Part shown: positions 7,479-16,910 of the stretch, in pieces
How the letters are laid out: every line of letters begins with the position of its first letter
Numbering within the stretch: position 1 is the stretch's first letter
Assembly: GCA_029225065.1 (NCBI GenBank)
Contig: JAQXVT010000070.1
Location: 1 to 57,353, forward strand
Origin: Lachnospiraceae bacterium
GTDB taxonomy: Bacteria; Bacillota; Clostridia; Lachnospirales; Lachnospiraceae
Length of the DNA stretch: 57,353 nt
Direction: 5' to 3'
Position numbers and translations under genes: made by a program
Notes under the pieces: generated by a model
Database searches by the model: none
What the model was told of the DNA's origin: nothing
What the model saw: only the letters and a program-made list of their open reading frames with translations

Positions 7479-9140
7479 ATGAAATCAAGCGAAGAACTCC
7501 GGCGTCAGCTGCACCAGATCGATCATAAGGGATATAAAGCATACAAGATTCTGGAAGGAGAGTATGAATTCGGCGCGTATCGGCTGTGCATCGATCATGT
7601 GCAGGGCGATCCGTTTGCGACGCCGTCCCGGGTACGGATTGTATACAAAAATCAGAAAAACATACCGGAAGAACTGTTTAAGGAAAAATATCGAAGGATT
7701 GCGATTGAAGATGCACTGCTTCGGAGACTGCACCGGAATCTTTACAGCGTTGTAAAGGGGCAGCGGCGCGGCTCCGGAAAGAGCGGATTAGTGACAGCGT
7801 GCCGTGCGGGACAGGAAATCCTGGAGCGGAGCGCGATGCACATTACATCGGCAGCGGTCGAAGCAAGGATTGAGGTTGGATTCCCGGCCTTTGGAAGAAC
7901 GATCGCAGCGGGAGAACTGGAAGCGCTTTTATTTGATGTGCTGCCGGAGGTGACAGAGCGTACCTTCCGCGCAAAACAGCAGCTGCTCGAGGAATTAAAG
8001 AAAGCTGCGTATCTGGCAGATGACCAGTATTTTATCCGGCAGGAGTTACCGAGGCTCGGGCTGGCGGCGTTTGTTGCGGACGGTTCCATTCTTCCAAGAG
8101 AGAGCGGAATTTCGCAGAAAAAGATGGAGGGAGCCGTTCCATTTGAGAGTCCGGAGAGCCTTGCTGTAACACTGCAGCTGCCAAGAGGCGGAACGCTGCG
8201 CGGAATGGGTATCCGGCGCGGGATTACTGTGATCGCAGGCGGCGGTTTTCATGGCAAGTCGACGCTGCTCAAGGCACTGGAGCGCGGCGTCTACGATCAC
8301 ATCGCAGGGGACGGCAGAGAATACGTGATTACGGATGAGACAGCGTTCAAGCTCCGGGCAGAGGAAGGACGCAGCATCCACGGAGAAAACATATCGATGT
8401 TTATCGATCATCTGCCGACCAAGGCGGACACGACGGATTTTACGACGGAGAATGCCAGCGGAAGTACGTCTCAGGCTGCGAATACCGTAGAGGCACTGGC
8501 GGCGGGCAGCATCGTGCTTCTGATCGACGAGGATACATCGGCTACGAATTTTATGGTGAGAGATGGCAGGATGGCACAGCTGGTATCGGATGAGAAGGAA
8601 CCGATCACACCATTTATCCGGAAAATCCGAAGCCTGTATCAGGATCTCGGCGTATCGACGATTCTGGTAGCGGGCAGCTCCGGAGATTATTTATCCGTGG
8701 CAGATACGGTTCTGCAGATGGACTGCTATCGGGCCTATGATGTAACCGAAAAGGCACGCGCGCTTGCACAGGAACTGAAAGAAGAAAAAGCAGACGCTGC
8801 CAGATGGCTGCGCAAACCGGTGCGGAAAAAAGAGATCGAAAAGATCCGCGTTCACGGCTGGGATTCGTTAAGCATCGATAAATCTGAGATTGACCTGCGC
8901 TATCTGGAGCAGGTGGTCGACGAGAGCCAGACCGCGGCCCTTGGCTATATCATTCAGTACATACTGACAAAAACGGCGGACGGAAGAAAGACGCCGGATG
9001 CGCTGGCAGAAGAACTGGCGAAAAAGCTTGATACGGAGGGCATTTTGAGTATCACCCCGAAGAACTACAGCGCCGGACCGTCAGCGATGGTGCGAAAGCA
9101 GGAGATACTGGCATGCCTGTGCAGATACCGGCTGGTGTAA
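7479..9140 (+). CDS. Predicted ABC-class ATPase (COG3044 type)
   Basis: A 553-residue soluble protein of the uncharacterised ABC-class P-loop ATPase family. An N-terminal family-specific region (DHVQGDPFATPSRVRI, about 38-55) precedes the nucleotide-binding core. The Walker A motif is GGGFHGKSTLL near residue 255; a Walker B-like IVLLIDEDTSATNFM lies near 345. There is no transmembrane segment and no permease neighbour, so it is unlikely to be a transporter; a nucleic acid or signalling role has been suggested for the family but is not shown. The length is normal. It stands alone between a purine-rich gap and the ZTP riboswitch. Confidence 0.85.
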   Translation: MKSSEELRRQLHQIDHKGYKAYKILEGEYEFGAYRLCIDHVQGDPFATPSRVRIVYKNQKNIPEELFKEKYRRIAIEDALLRRLHRNLYSVVKGQRRGSGKSGLVTACRAGQEILERSAMHITSAAVEARIEVGFPAFGRTIAAGELEALLFDVLPEVTERTFRAKQQLLEELKKAAYLADDQYFIRQELPRLGLAAFVADGSILPRESGISQKKMEGAVPFESPESLAVTLQLPRGGTLRGMGIRRGITVIAGGGFHGKSTLLKALERGVYDHIAGDGREYVITDETAFKLRAEEGRSIHGENISMFIDHLPTKADTTDFTTENASGSTSQAANTVEALAAGSIVLLIDEDTSATNFMVRDGRMAQLVSDEKEPITPFIRKIRSLYQDLGVSTILVAGSSGDYLSVADTVLQMDCYRAYDVTEKARALAQELKEEKADAARWLRKPVRKKEIEKIRVHGWDSLSIDKSEIDLRYLEQVVDESQTAALGYIIQYILTKTADGRKTPDALAEELAKKLDTEGILSITPKNYSAGPSAMVRKQEILACLCRYRLV

Positions 9141-9183
9141 AAAACAGTTGATTTTTCGCGAAAACAATGTTATGGTGTAAATG

Positions 9184-9284
9184 CTCATATGACTGACGGA
9201 AGTGGGGAACCACAGGGAGTATGAGTCTTGAGGAAGCCGACCGTCTGGGCACAGAAACTGTGGACAGAGTGCGTCGGTCTTTTT
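9184..9284 (+). ncRNA. ZTP riboswitch (pfl motif) with expression platform
   Basis: The aptamer shows the pfl hallmarks: an outer stem CTCATAT.../...GTATGAG, the ATGACTGACGG and AGTGGGGAACCACAGGGAG core, and the downstream GCCGACCGTCTGGGC element. The GCCGAC at 9236-9241 can instead pair with GTCGGT (9273-9279 region), which precedes a T5 run, giving a terminator that competes with the aptamer. ZTP binding would favour readthrough. The purine genes downstream make AICAR-derivative (folate shortage) sensing the natural role. Confidence 0.92.
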
Positions 9285-9400
9285 GCGCTGCCAGTTTTGT
9301 ACAGCAGCAAAATGCAGAGCTGTGAAACAGTGGACGGGTCTGTGAATTGGTGTGCAGAACGTCCGGAAAAATTTCCCCCACCAGAAAAGGAGACGGAACA

Positions 9401-10114
9401 ATGGAAATGATTTCTTTGGAAAAGGAACTGAAAGAGAACAGCTACCCGGGAAGAGGAATTGTCATCGGCAAATCTGCAGATGGAATGAAAGCAGTTGCAG
9501 CATACTTTATTATGGGAAGAAGTGAGAACAGCCGCAACCGCATTTTTGTGGAGGACGGAGAGGGAATCCGTACACAGGCATTTGATCCGTCCAAGCTGAC
9601 TGATCCGAGTCTGATCATTTACGCGCCGGTCCGCGTGCTCGGCAACAAGACGATCGTGACAAACGGCGACCAGACAGATACGATTTATGAGGGAATGGAT
9701 CGCCAGCTTACATTTGAGCAGTCATTGCGCAGCCGTGAATTTGAGCCGGACGGACCGAATTATACACCGCGTATTTCCGGGATTATGCATATCGAGAACG
9801 GACGATATAATTATGCAATGTCTATTTTGAAGAGCAACAATGGAAATCCGGAATCCTGCAACCGCTATACGTTCGCGTATGAGAACTGTGTGGCAGGAGA
9901 AGGTCATTTTATCCATACCTACAAATGCGATGGAAACCCGCTGCCGAGCTTTGAGGGAGAGCCGAAATTGGTGGTAATCCCGGATGACATCGATGCGTTT
10001 GCAGATCTGCTGTGGAGCAGTCTGAACGAGGATAATAAGGTATCGTTGTTTGTGCGGTATATCAATATCGCAGATGGAACGTATGAATCGAGAATTATCA
10101 ATAAAAATAAATGA
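9401..10114 (+). CDS. IMP cyclohydrolase, stand-alone
   Basis: It catalyses the final step of de novo purine synthesis, closing FAICAR to IMP. The ~237-residue protein matches the IMP_cyclohyd (PurO-like) family: NSYPGRGIVIGKSADG at the N-terminus, YFIMGRSENSRNR near residue 30, and PNYTPRISG near 120. This fold is unrelated to the cyclohydrolase half of bifunctional PurH. The start at 9401 (MEMISL) has AAGGAG upstream; an in-frame start at 9347 lacks one. The gene follows the ZTP riboswitch and is 25 bases from the AICAR formyltransferase, so the two cover what PurH usually does alone. Confidence 0.9.
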   Translation: MEMISLEKELKENSYPGRGIVIGKSADGMKAVAAYFIMGRSENSRNRIFVEDGEGIRTQAFDPSKLTDPSLIIYAPVRVLGNKTIVTNGDQTDTIYEGMDRQLTFEQSLRSREFEPDGPNYTPRISGIMHIENGRYNYAMSILKSNNGNPESCNRYTFAYENCVAGEGHFIHTYKCDGNPLPSFEGEPKLVVIPDDIDAFADLLWSSLNEDNKVSLFVRYINIADGTYESRIINKNK

Positions 10115-10139
10115 GAATAATTTCGAAAGGAAGAGCGAT

Positions 10140-11318
10140 ATGAACGAATTACAGTTAAAATATGGATGCAACCCGAATCAGAAGCCGTCCCGTATCTTTA
10201 TGGAGGATGGCTCAGATCTGCCAATCCAGGTGCTGAGCGGCCGTCCGGGCTATATTAATTTTCTGGATGCTTTCAACGGCTGGCAGCTGGTAAAGGAGCT
10301 GAAGGAGGCGACCGGTCTTCCGGCGGCGACTTCCTTTAAGCATGTCTCTCCGGCAGGAGCAGCAATCGGACTCCCGCTTGATGATACACTCGCAAAGATT
10401 TACTGGGTGGACGATCAGGGCGAGCTTTCCCCGCTGGCAAGCGCTTACGCAAGAGCGAGAGGTGCAGACCGTATGTCTTCCTTTGGTGATTTCATTGCAC
10501 TCTCTGATGTCTGCGACCGCGATACGGCGATGCTGATCAAGCGAGAGGTATCCGACGGTGTGATCGCACCGGGCTACACCGAGGAAGCGCTGGAGATTCT
10601 GAAGCAGAAAAAGAAGGGCAACTACAATGTCATTCAGATCGATGAGAACTATCGGCCGGCACCGATCGAGCACAAGCAGGTATTTGGCGTGACCTTTGAG
10701 CAGGGACGCCAGGAGCTTCCGATCAACGATGAGCTGCTCGCAAACTTTGTCACAGAGAAAAAAGAAGTTCCGGCGGATGCGCTGCGTGATATGAAGATTG
10801 CGCTGATTATTCTGAAATATACGCAGTCCAACTCCGTCTGCTACGTAAAAGACGGACAGGCAATCGGTATCGGAGCAGGCCAGCAGTCCCGCGTGCACTG
10901 CACGAGACTGGCGGGACAGAAGGCAGACAACTGGTTCCTGCGTCAGAATCCGAAGGTGCTCGCTCTTCCGTTCCGTGATACGATTACGAGAGCAGAGCGC
11001 GACAATGCGATCGATGTTTACATCGGAAACGAGTATATGGATGTGCTCGCAGACGGTGCATGGGAGAAGGTATTTACCGAGAAACCGGCGGTATTCACGG
11101 AAGAAGAGAAGCGTGCATGGCTGGATCAGCTACAGGGTGTGACGATTGGATCGGATGCATTCTTCCCATTCAGCGACAACATCGAGCGTGCACACAAGTC
11201 CGGCGTGGAGTATATCGCGCAGCCGGGCGGATCAGTGCGTGATGCGGATGTGATTGCGACGTGCAACAAGTATGGTATGGCGATGGCATTTACGGGAATC
11301 CGGCTGTTCCATCATTAA
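10140..11318 (+). CDS. AICAR formyltransferase, stand-alone (PurH C-terminal domain type)
   Basis: It transfers the formyl group of 10-formyl-THF to AICAR, making FAICAR. The 392-residue protein corresponds to the AICARFT domain of PurH without the cyclohydrolase domain. Visible signatures are TSFKHVSPAGAA (about 63-74, with the catalytic Lys-His), RGADRMSSFGDFIAL, SNSVCYVKDG, GAGQQSRVHC and DAFFPFSDNIERA. The start at 10140 has GAAAGGAAGAG upstream. It forms an operon with the preceding IMP cyclohydrolase under the ZTP riboswitch and is closed by a strong terminator. Confidence 0.92.
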   Translation: MNELQLKYGCNPNQKPSRIFMEDGSDLPIQVLSGRPGYINFLDAFNGWQLVKELKEATGLPAATSFKHVSPAGAAIGLPLDDTLAKIYWVDDQGELSPLASAYARARGADRMSSFGDFIALSDVCDRDTAMLIKREVSDGVIAPGYTEEALEILKQKKKGNYNVIQIDENYRPAPIEHKQVFGVTFEQGRQELPINDELLANFVTEKKEVPADALRDMKIALIILKYTQSNSVCYVKDGQAIGIGAGQQSRVHCTRLAGQKADNWFLRQNPKVLALPFRDTITRAERDNAIDVYIGNEYMDVLADGAWEKVFTEKPAVFTEEEKRAWLDQLQGVTIGSDAFFPFSDNIERAHKSGVEYIAQPGGSVRDADVIATCNKYGMAMAFTGIRLFHH

Positions 11319-11333
11319 AATAGTAAAAAGGAA

Positions 11334-11372
11334 AAATCGGCGGTGACCCATTTGGGCCACCGCCGATTTTTC
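11334..11372. terminator. Bidirectional terminator between the purine operon and pyrG
   Basis: A long stem, AAATCGGCGGTG / CACCGCCGATTT, with an inner CCCATTTGGG is flanked by A and T runs. It lies between two converging genes and can serve both strands. Confidence 0.93.
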
Positions 11373-12992
11373 TTACTTATTTTCTTCCTGCTTCTTTAGT
11401 GCAGCCTCCACGAATCCGCGGAACAGCGGATGCGGGCGGTTCGGGCGGGATTTCAGTTCCGGATGTGCCTGGGTGGCGATGAAGAACGGGTGATCCTTCA
11501 GCTCGATCATCTCAACGATGCGGCCGTCCGGGGAAAGTCCGGAGAGCGTCATGCCGTTGTCGGTCAGGATACGGCGGAAGTCATTGTTGACCTCGTAGCG
11601 ATGTCTGTGGCGCTCGTGGATCTCTTCGGAACCGTATAACTCATAGGCTTTCGTCGATTTATCGAGAATACACGGATAGGAACCGAGACGTAAGGTACCG
11701 CCGATATCCTCGACACCGTTCTGATCCGGCAGAAGTGCGATGACCGGATACGGAGTCTGCGGGTTGAGCTCGATGCTGTGAGCTTCCTCAAGACCTGCTA
11801 CGTGGCGTGCGTACTCGACGATGGCGAGCTGCATACCGAGACACAGACCGAGGAATGGAATGTTATGCGTTCTTGCATATCGGATTGCTTCGATCTTTCC
11901 ATCGATACCACGGTCACCAAAGCCGCCCGGTACGAGGATGCCGTCTGCGTCGGCAAGGAATTCATCTGCGTTTTCCGCAGTCACATCCTCGGAGTTGATC
12001 CAGTGGATGTTGACGGTTGCGTGACTTGCGATACCGCCGTGCTTGAGCGCCTCTACTACGCTGATGTAAGCGTCATGCAGAGAGATGTATTTTCCAACGA
12101 GTGCGATATTTACCTCGCGGGACGGATTGCGCAGCGCTTCTACCATTGCTTTCCAGTCGGTGAGATCCGGTTCCGGACACGGAAGATTCAGGCACTTGCA
12201 GGCCACCTGTGCCAGGTGCTCGCGCTCCATGGCAAGCGGTGCCTCGTAAAGGTATTCAACGTCCAGATTCTGAAGTACGTTGCTGCTCGGCACGTTACAG
12301 AACAGCGCGATCTTGTCCTTGATTGCCTTGTCAAGCGGATGCTCGGAACGGCAGACGATGATGTCCGGCCAGATTCCCATTCCCTGCAGCTCTTTGACAC
12401 TGGCCTGAGTCGGTTTGGTCTTCATTTCTCCGGATGCCTTCAGATAAGGAATCAGGGTAACGTGGATTAAAATAGCATTTTCATGCCCGATATCATGCTG
12501 AAACTGGCGGATTGCCTCAAGAAACGGCTGGCTTTCGATGTCGCCGACAGTACCGCCTACCTCGATGATGGCGATCTGTGTTTCGCTGGAAGTGTTTGTG
12601 TAGTCGCGGTAGAAGCGGCTCTTGATTTCGTTCGTGATGTGAGGGATAACCTGTACGGTGCCGCCGCCGTAGTCACCGCGGCGTTCTTTCTGAAGAACGG
12701 ACCAGTAAATCTTTCCGGTGGTAACGTTGGAATTTTTGGTGAGACTTTCATCGATAAAACGCTCGTAGTGGCCAAGGTCAAGGTCAGTTTCTGCGCCGTC
12801 ATCGGTGACGAATACCTCGCCGTGCTGGATCGGATTCATGGTTCCAGGGTCGATGTTGATGTACGGGTCAAATTTCTGCATGGTTACCTTGTAGCCGCGT
12901 GCTTTGAGCAGACGGCCCAGCGATGCTGCGGTGATACCCTTTCCAAGTCCGGAAACGACACCGCCTGTTACGAAGACGTATTTTACTGGCAT
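11373..12992 (-). CDS. pyrG: CTP synthase
   Basis: It amidates UTP to CTP using ATP and glutamine. The full-length 539-residue protein has an N-terminal synthetase domain (about 1-270) with [14 protein letters not shown] at residues 7-20, and a C-terminal class I glutamine amidotransferase domain (about 300-530) with the nucleophile motif LGLCLGMQ and the catalytic AHPEL. The start has AGGAGGAAAG upstream. It is the last gene on the minus strand before the shared terminator. The 130-base gap to the ROK gene holds that gene's terminator, so pyrG probably has its own promoter there. Confidence 0.97.
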   Translation of the reverse strand: MPVKYVFVTGGVVSGLGKGITAASLGRLLKARGYKVTMQKFDPYINIDPGTMNPIQHGEVFVTDDGAETDLDLGHYERFIDESLTKNSNVTTGKIYWSVLQKERRGDYGGGTVQVIPHITNEIKSRFYRDYTNTSSETQIAIIEVGGTVGDIESQPFLEAIRQFQHDIGHENAILIHVTLIPYLKASGEMKTKPTQASVKELQGMGIWPDIIVCRSEHPLDKAIKDKIALFCNVPSSNVLQNLDVEYLYEAPLAMEREHLAQVACKCLNLPCPEPDLTDWKAMVEALRNPSREVNIALVGKYISLHDAYISVVEALKHGGIASHATVNIHWINSEDVTAENADEFLADADGILVPGGFGDRGIDGKIEAIRYARTHNIPFLGLCLGMQLAIVEYARHVAGLEEAHSIELNPQTPYPVIALLPDQNGVEDIGGTLRLGSYPCILDKSTKAYELYGSEEIHERHRHRYEVNNDFRRILTDNGMTLSGLSPDGRIVEMIELKDHPFFIATQAHPELKSRPNRPHPLFRGFVEAALKKQEENK

Positions 12993-13031
12993 GGCTTTCC
13001 TCCTGTACTGTGTGTGATGTGTGTGATAGAG

Positions 13032-13058
13032 AAAGCGCGGAATGACATCCGCTTTTTT
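13032..13058 (-). terminator. Terminator hairpin after the ROK gene
   Basis: AAAGCGcGGA / TCCGCTTTTTT surround an ATGACA loop in the gap after the ROK stop codon. The A and T flanks make it usable in either direction. It separates the ROK gene from pyrG. Confidence 0.65.
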
Positions 13059-13124
13059 AAAAAACTGTTATATTATACATCTATCAGGGAAGAAAATCCA
13101 TTCTTTTTTGAAAAAAATAGTTTC

Positions 13125-14255
13125 TTATATTTGCTCCAAAAACTCCCGGATATAATACAGCCCGGCGCCGATCGACGTGATTTGGTCGTTGTGGGAGCCG
13201 GAGAGAATCCGCACTTTTTCATCGGAGATCCCGCAGTTTTCGGCGGCGAGACGTGCGAGCGTCTCATAATCCTCCGGACAGAAATAGGCGTTTAAAAATC
13301 CTCCGAGCAAAAAATCCACATCGAGGATATTTCGAATATTTGAAATGACACGGGCAAGATGATGGAGAAAGGTATCCCATACCTGTATTTCACGCTCTTC
13401 CCCGGAGCGCAGCTTGGCAAAGAACAGCTCAAGGCTTTCTCCGGCCTCTTTCTTGAGCGCATTGGCAGAGCAGTAAGCCTCCACGCAGCCGCATTTGCCG
13501 CAGTAGCAGGGTTTTCCGCCTGGAATCAGACACATATGCTCCAGTGTACCGCTGATTAAGGAGTTCCCCTCAAAAACCGTACCGTTCAGAATTACAGCGC
13601 CGCCGATGTTACGGTTCAAAGAGACATAGACGGCATCTTTGAGTTCTTTTTGAAACCAGATCTGCGCGGAGGCGGCAACTTTTGAATCGTGCAGAAAAAT
13701 ACATGGGTAATTCAGATGCTCCTGAAAGCGGGCGAGTGAAAGACCGGTGTGCCCAAGTACCTTTCCAAATGTGACTGTCTGTCCATCCGGGGAGATCAGA
13801 CCCTGAATTGCAATGCCGATGCCGAGAATGATGGACGGATCATAGGGCAGTGAAGCAAGAAATTCGTTTAAGGAACGGCAGATTTCACGGAAGTAGTAGG
13901 GATCATTGCTGTAGGGCAGATTGACGATATGGTGTGCGAGTACCGTGCCGTAGAGATCAATCACACTGATGGAGGCAAATTCTCTGAGAATTTCCATGCC
14001 GACAGCGATGCGGGAGGTTGCACAGCAGAGAAGACACTGCGCCTTGCGTCCGCCGGTGGATTCCAGAAAATCTCCCTTTTCGATCAGCCCACATTCCTCA
14101 AGATCCACAAGGTTCTGTGAAACCGTCGGAAAGCTTAAATGGAGCGAAGCTGCGATATCCGGTCGGGAGGTCTGATGCTGCTCATAAATATACTGAAAGA
14201 TCTTGGTTCGATTCATTTTTTTTACTTCGTGCGCGGTTAAATTCGACTGAGCCAT
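13125..14255 (-). CDS. ROK family transcriptional repressor (NagC/XylR type)
   Basis: A 376-residue regulator. An N-terminal winged helix (about 10-65, with RPDIAASLHLSFPTVSQNL) is followed by a ROK sugar-kinase-like domain with a zinc motif GKPCYCGKCGCVEAYC near residue 255. Such proteins bind sugars or phosphosugars and repress catabolic genes. The start at 14255 (MAQSNL) has GGGAGG upstream; a longer upstream frame is AT-rich non-coding sequence. It is divergent from two zinc-dependent polyol/alcohol dehydrogenases across 262 bases carrying a long palindrome, so it probably represses them. The ligand is unknown. Confidence 0.9.
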   Translation of the reverse strand: MAQSNLTAHEVKKMNRTKIFQYIYEQHQTSRPDIAASLHLSFPTVSQNLVDLEECGLIEKGDFLESTGGRKAQCLLCCATSRIAVGMEILREFASISVIDLYGTVLAHHIVNLPYSNDPYYFREICRSLNEFLASLPYDPSIILGIGIAIQGLISPDGQTVTFGKVLGHTGLSLARFQEHLNYPCIFLHDSKVAASAQIWFQKELKDAVYVSLNRNIGGAVILNGTVFEGNSLISGTLEHMCLIPGGKPCYCGKCGCVEAYCSANALKKEAGESLELFFAKLRSGEEREIQVWDTFLHHLARVISNIRNILDVDFLLGGFLNAYFCPEDYETLARLAAENCGISDEKVRILSGSHNDQITSIGAGLYYIREFLEQI

Positions 14256-14402
14256 AGTGCCTCCCTGTGTTTTAAAAAGTATCTTAAGAATAGATTTATC
14301 ATAACAATCACATGGAAGAATGTCAATCAAAGGAGGAAAAAAAGTGAGAAATTTAATGCAAATATAACAAAAAAGAAAGCGCGAGATTGGAGATAATGTG
14401 TA

Positions 14403-14469
14403 TTGTACAAGCAAAAAAAGTATGATAGACTACTTTTTAAATAAACTTAAATAAAGTTAATTTAAAAAG
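14403..14469 (+). promoter_or_regulatory. Promoter and 37-bp palindromic operator before the dehydrogenases
   Basis: TTGTAC (14403-14408), a 17-bp spacer and TAGACT (14426-14431) form a plausible promoter. Immediately after it, 14433-14469 is an imperfect palindrome with outer arms CTTTTTAAAT / ATTTAAAAAG and inner CTT/AAG symmetry. Its position at the transcription start and the divergent ROK gene make it the best candidate ROK operator. A related TTTTAAAAAGTATCTTAAG stretch near 14270-14290 may regulate the ROK gene itself. Confidence 0.65.
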
Positions 14470-14517
14470 AAAAATTTTAATAAGGATATTCACTTTAGGA
14501 AAAGAAGGAGGAATGAA

Positions 14518-15558
14518 ATGATGAGAGGAACCTATTTTCTGGGAGCAGATGTGACTCCGAAATTCGAAGTAAGAGAGATGGAGTTTCGTCCGCTGGGAAA
14601 GCATGACGTGCTCGTGAAAAATATGGCATGTGGAATTTGTGGGACGGATGTGCATATCTATCATGGAGAGGCAGGATCGGCAGACGTGACGCCGCCGGTT
14701 GTGCTCGGGCATGAGTTTTCCGGAATTGTGACGGAGGTCGGCGAGGCAGTGACGACCGTGAAGGTTGGAGACCATGTGGCGATGGATCCGAACATGTACT
14801 GCGGAAAATGTATGCCATGCCGCATGGGAAGAAAGCAGAACTGCACACATCTTGCGGCGCTTGGCGTAACGCGTGACGGAGGATTTGCCGAGTATACCGT
14901 TTGCCCGGAGACGCAGTGCTTCCTTATAAATAAGGAAATTGATTTTGATGTGGCGGCGATGGCAGAGCCACTGGCATGCATAGTACACGGCATCGATCAG
15001 GCGGCAATCCGGCCTGGACAGGTGGTACTCGTGATCGGCGGCGGAACGATCGGGCTTCTGATGGCGCAGATGGCCAAAATTTCAGGTGCATCGACGGTGA
15101 TTTTGAGTGAGCCGGTTGAGATGAGAAGAAAGATCGGTCTCGAGGTTGGCGCAGATGCGGTGATCGATCCGTTAAACGAGGATATTGGTGGAAGAATCAA
15201 GGAGATCTGCGGCAGAGACGGAGCGGATATTGTCATTGAATGCGTCGGAAAAACATTCGCAGTGGAGCAGGCCTTTCGGGCAGCAGGTTTTGGAGCGACG
15301 GTACTTTTATTCAGTGTGCCGGGTGTGGATGCAAAGGCAGCACTTCCGCTTTTTGATGTGTATAAAAAAGAACTGCGCATTTTAGGTTCCATGATCAATC
15401 CGGATACCCATCAGCGTGCGGTGAATCTGATCAACGGACAGAGTCTTGAAATTAAGAAGCTGATTACCCATGCGTACGATCTGGAGCATCTTGATGAGGC
15501 GATCCATATGCAGATGAGCAGCGAGTCGATCAAGGTTATGGTGCATCCGTGGGATTAA
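14518..15558 (+). CDS. Zinc-dependent alcohol/polyol dehydrogenase (MDR family)
   Basis: A 346-residue medium-chain dehydrogenase. Catalytic zinc ligands are in ACGICGTDVHIYHGE (about 38-52) and LGHEFSG (about 64-70). The structural zinc cysteines are in CGKCMPCRMGRKQNC (about 99-113). The cofactor Rossmann motif is VIGGGTIGLL near residue 173. It resembles sorbitol, threonine and related dehydrogenases; the substrate cannot be read from sequence. The first gene after the ROK-type operator, it is probably induced when the ROK ligand is present. GGAGG precedes the start; ATG at 14521 is an alternative. Confidence 0.88.
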   Translation: MMRGTYFLGADVTPKFEVREMEFRPLGKHDVLVKNMACGICGTDVHIYHGEAGSADVTPPVVLGHEFSGIVTEVGEAVTTVKVGDHVAMDPNMYCGKCMPCRMGRKQNCTHLAALGVTRDGGFAEYTVCPETQCFLINKEIDFDVAAMAEPLACIVHGIDQAAIRPGQVVLVIGGGTIGLLMAQMAKISGASTVILSEPVEMRRKIGLEVGADAVIDPLNEDIGGRIKEICGRDGADIVIECVGKTFAVEQAFRAAGFGATVLLFSVPGVDAKAALPLFDVYKKELRILGSMINPDTHQRAVNLINGQSLEIKKLITHAYDLEHLDEAIHMQMSSESIKVMVHPWD

Positions 15559-15727
15559 GCCAATTGGGGAACGTTCATTGATGTGTCGTGAAGCGGCTGC
15601 GCCTGGGATGTGTGTGGATGTTCGTGTGAATGAAGATTGACTGGAAGAAATAGAAAAAGGATCATGCGGAGAAAAATAAGGCTTTTGCAGCAGAAAACAC
15701 CGCAAAAATCAGGAAAGGAGCAAATAT

Positions 15728-16774
15728 ATGAATAAGGAAATGCTGCAGCAGGTGATGACTGCACCGAAAAAAATTGTATTTCGAAAAGTTCCGGTGCCGG
15801 AGATCGGGGACGATCAGGTGCTGGTAAAAATCATGAAGATCGGAGTGTGCGGAAGCGATATCCACGTGTATCATGGGACGCATCCGTTTACCTCTTACCC
15901 GGTGACACAGGGCCATGAGCTCTCTGCAAAGGTGGTAAAGACGGGAAAAAATGTGACGGGATTTACGGAGGGGCAGAAAGTGACGATCGAGCCGCAGGTC
16001 TACTGCGGAACGTGCTATCCGTGTACGCACGGCAAGTACAATCTCTGTGAAAAGTTGAAGGTGATGGGCTTCCAGACGACCGGAACAGCAAGCGAATACT
16101 TTGCAGTGGACGCTTCCAAGGTGACGCCGCTGCCGGAAAACCTGACGTACAATGAGGGTGCTATGATCGAGCCGCTCGCAGTGACCGTTCATGCGGCGAA
16201 GCGTTTCACGGAGCTTAAGGGCGCAAAGGTGGCAATTCTTGGCTGCGGGCCGATCGGTATTCTGCTGGCGCAGTCCTGTAAGGCACTCGGAGCTGACCAG
16301 GTGATGATTACGGATATCTCCGATTACCGTCTGGAGCTTGCAAAGCGCTGTGGTGCGGATTTTACGGTTAATACGAAAGAAAAAGATTTCGGCGAGGCGA
16401 TGGTGGAATACTTCGGGGAGGATAAGGCGGATGTGGTCTACGACTGTGCCGGAAATGATATCACGATGGGACAGGCGATCAAATATGCGCGAAAAGGAAG
16501 CACGATCATTCTGGTGGCTGTCTTCGGAAAGCTTGCGACCGTGGATCTTGCGGTATTAAATGACCATGAACTTGACCTGAACACGACGATGATGTATCGG
16601 CATGAGGATTACGTCGACGCAATCCGTCTTGTGAGTGAGGGGAAGATTCAGCTGAAACCGCTGATGAGCAGTCATTTTGCATTTAAGGACTATCTGAAGG
16701 CGTACGAATACATCGATGCGAATCGGGAGACGACGATGAAAGTTCTGATTGATGTGGACGAGTCAGAAGAGTAA
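15728..16774 (+). CDS. Second zinc-dependent polyol dehydrogenase (sorbitol dehydrogenase-like)
   Basis: A 348-residue MDR enzyme related to the preceding one. Zinc ligands lie in IGVCGSDIHVYHGTH (about 38-52) and QGHELSA (about 61-67), structural cysteines in CGTCYPCTHGKYNLC (about 97-111), and the dinucleotide motif is ILGCGPIGILLA near residue 172. It ends in an acidic DVDESEE tail. AAAGGAG precedes the start. The 169-base gap from the first dehydrogenase contains no terminator I could see, so the two are likely cotranscribed and ROK-controlled. A strong terminator follows. Confidence 0.88.
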   Translation: MNKEMLQQVMTAPKKIVFRKVPVPEIGDDQVLVKIMKIGVCGSDIHVYHGTHPFTSYPVTQGHELSAKVVKTGKNVTGFTEGQKVTIEPQVYCGTCYPCTHGKYNLCEKLKVMGFQTTGTASEYFAVDASKVTPLPENLTYNEGAMIEPLAVTVHAAKRFTELKGAKVAILGCGPIGILLAQSCKALGADQVMITDISDYRLELAKRCGADFTVNTKEKDFGEAMVEYFGEDKADVVYDCAGNDITMGQAIKYARKGSTIILVAVFGKLATVDLAVLNDHELDLNTTMMYRHEDYVDAIRLVSEGKIQLKPLMSSHFAFKDYLKAYEYIDANRETTMKVLIDVDESEE

Positions 16775-16800
16775 GAGAAAAATCTGTAAGGACAAAGGAG

Positions 16801-16846
16801 CAGCCAGCCGCAGCCGAAATGAAAAGCCAGCGGCTGGCTGTTTTTT
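16801..16846 (+). terminator. Terminator of the dehydrogenase operon
   Basis: An 11-bp perfect stem, CAGCCAGCCGC / GCGGCTGGCTG, is followed by six T residues, 27 bases past the stop codon. Confidence 0.93.
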
Positions 16847-16863
16847 GGATAAAACAAAAAGAA

Positions 16864-16894
16864 CCGCAAATCCTTATAAAGAAAGAATTTGCGG
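16864..16894 (-). terminator. Terminator of the first tRNA-Pro gene
   Basis: CCGCAAATcCTT / AGaATTTGCGG forms a stem with one mismatch; on the minus strand it is followed by a T-rich run. It lies 16 bases beyond the tRNA 3' end. Confidence 0.85.
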
Positions 16895-16910
16895 CGCCCC
16901 TGCCAAGGAA

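Noticed and set aside
11778-12470. A 230-codon plus-strand open frame
   Set aside because: It is antisense to pyrG, has no ribosome binding site and no recognisable domain; it is explained by codon bias of pyrG.
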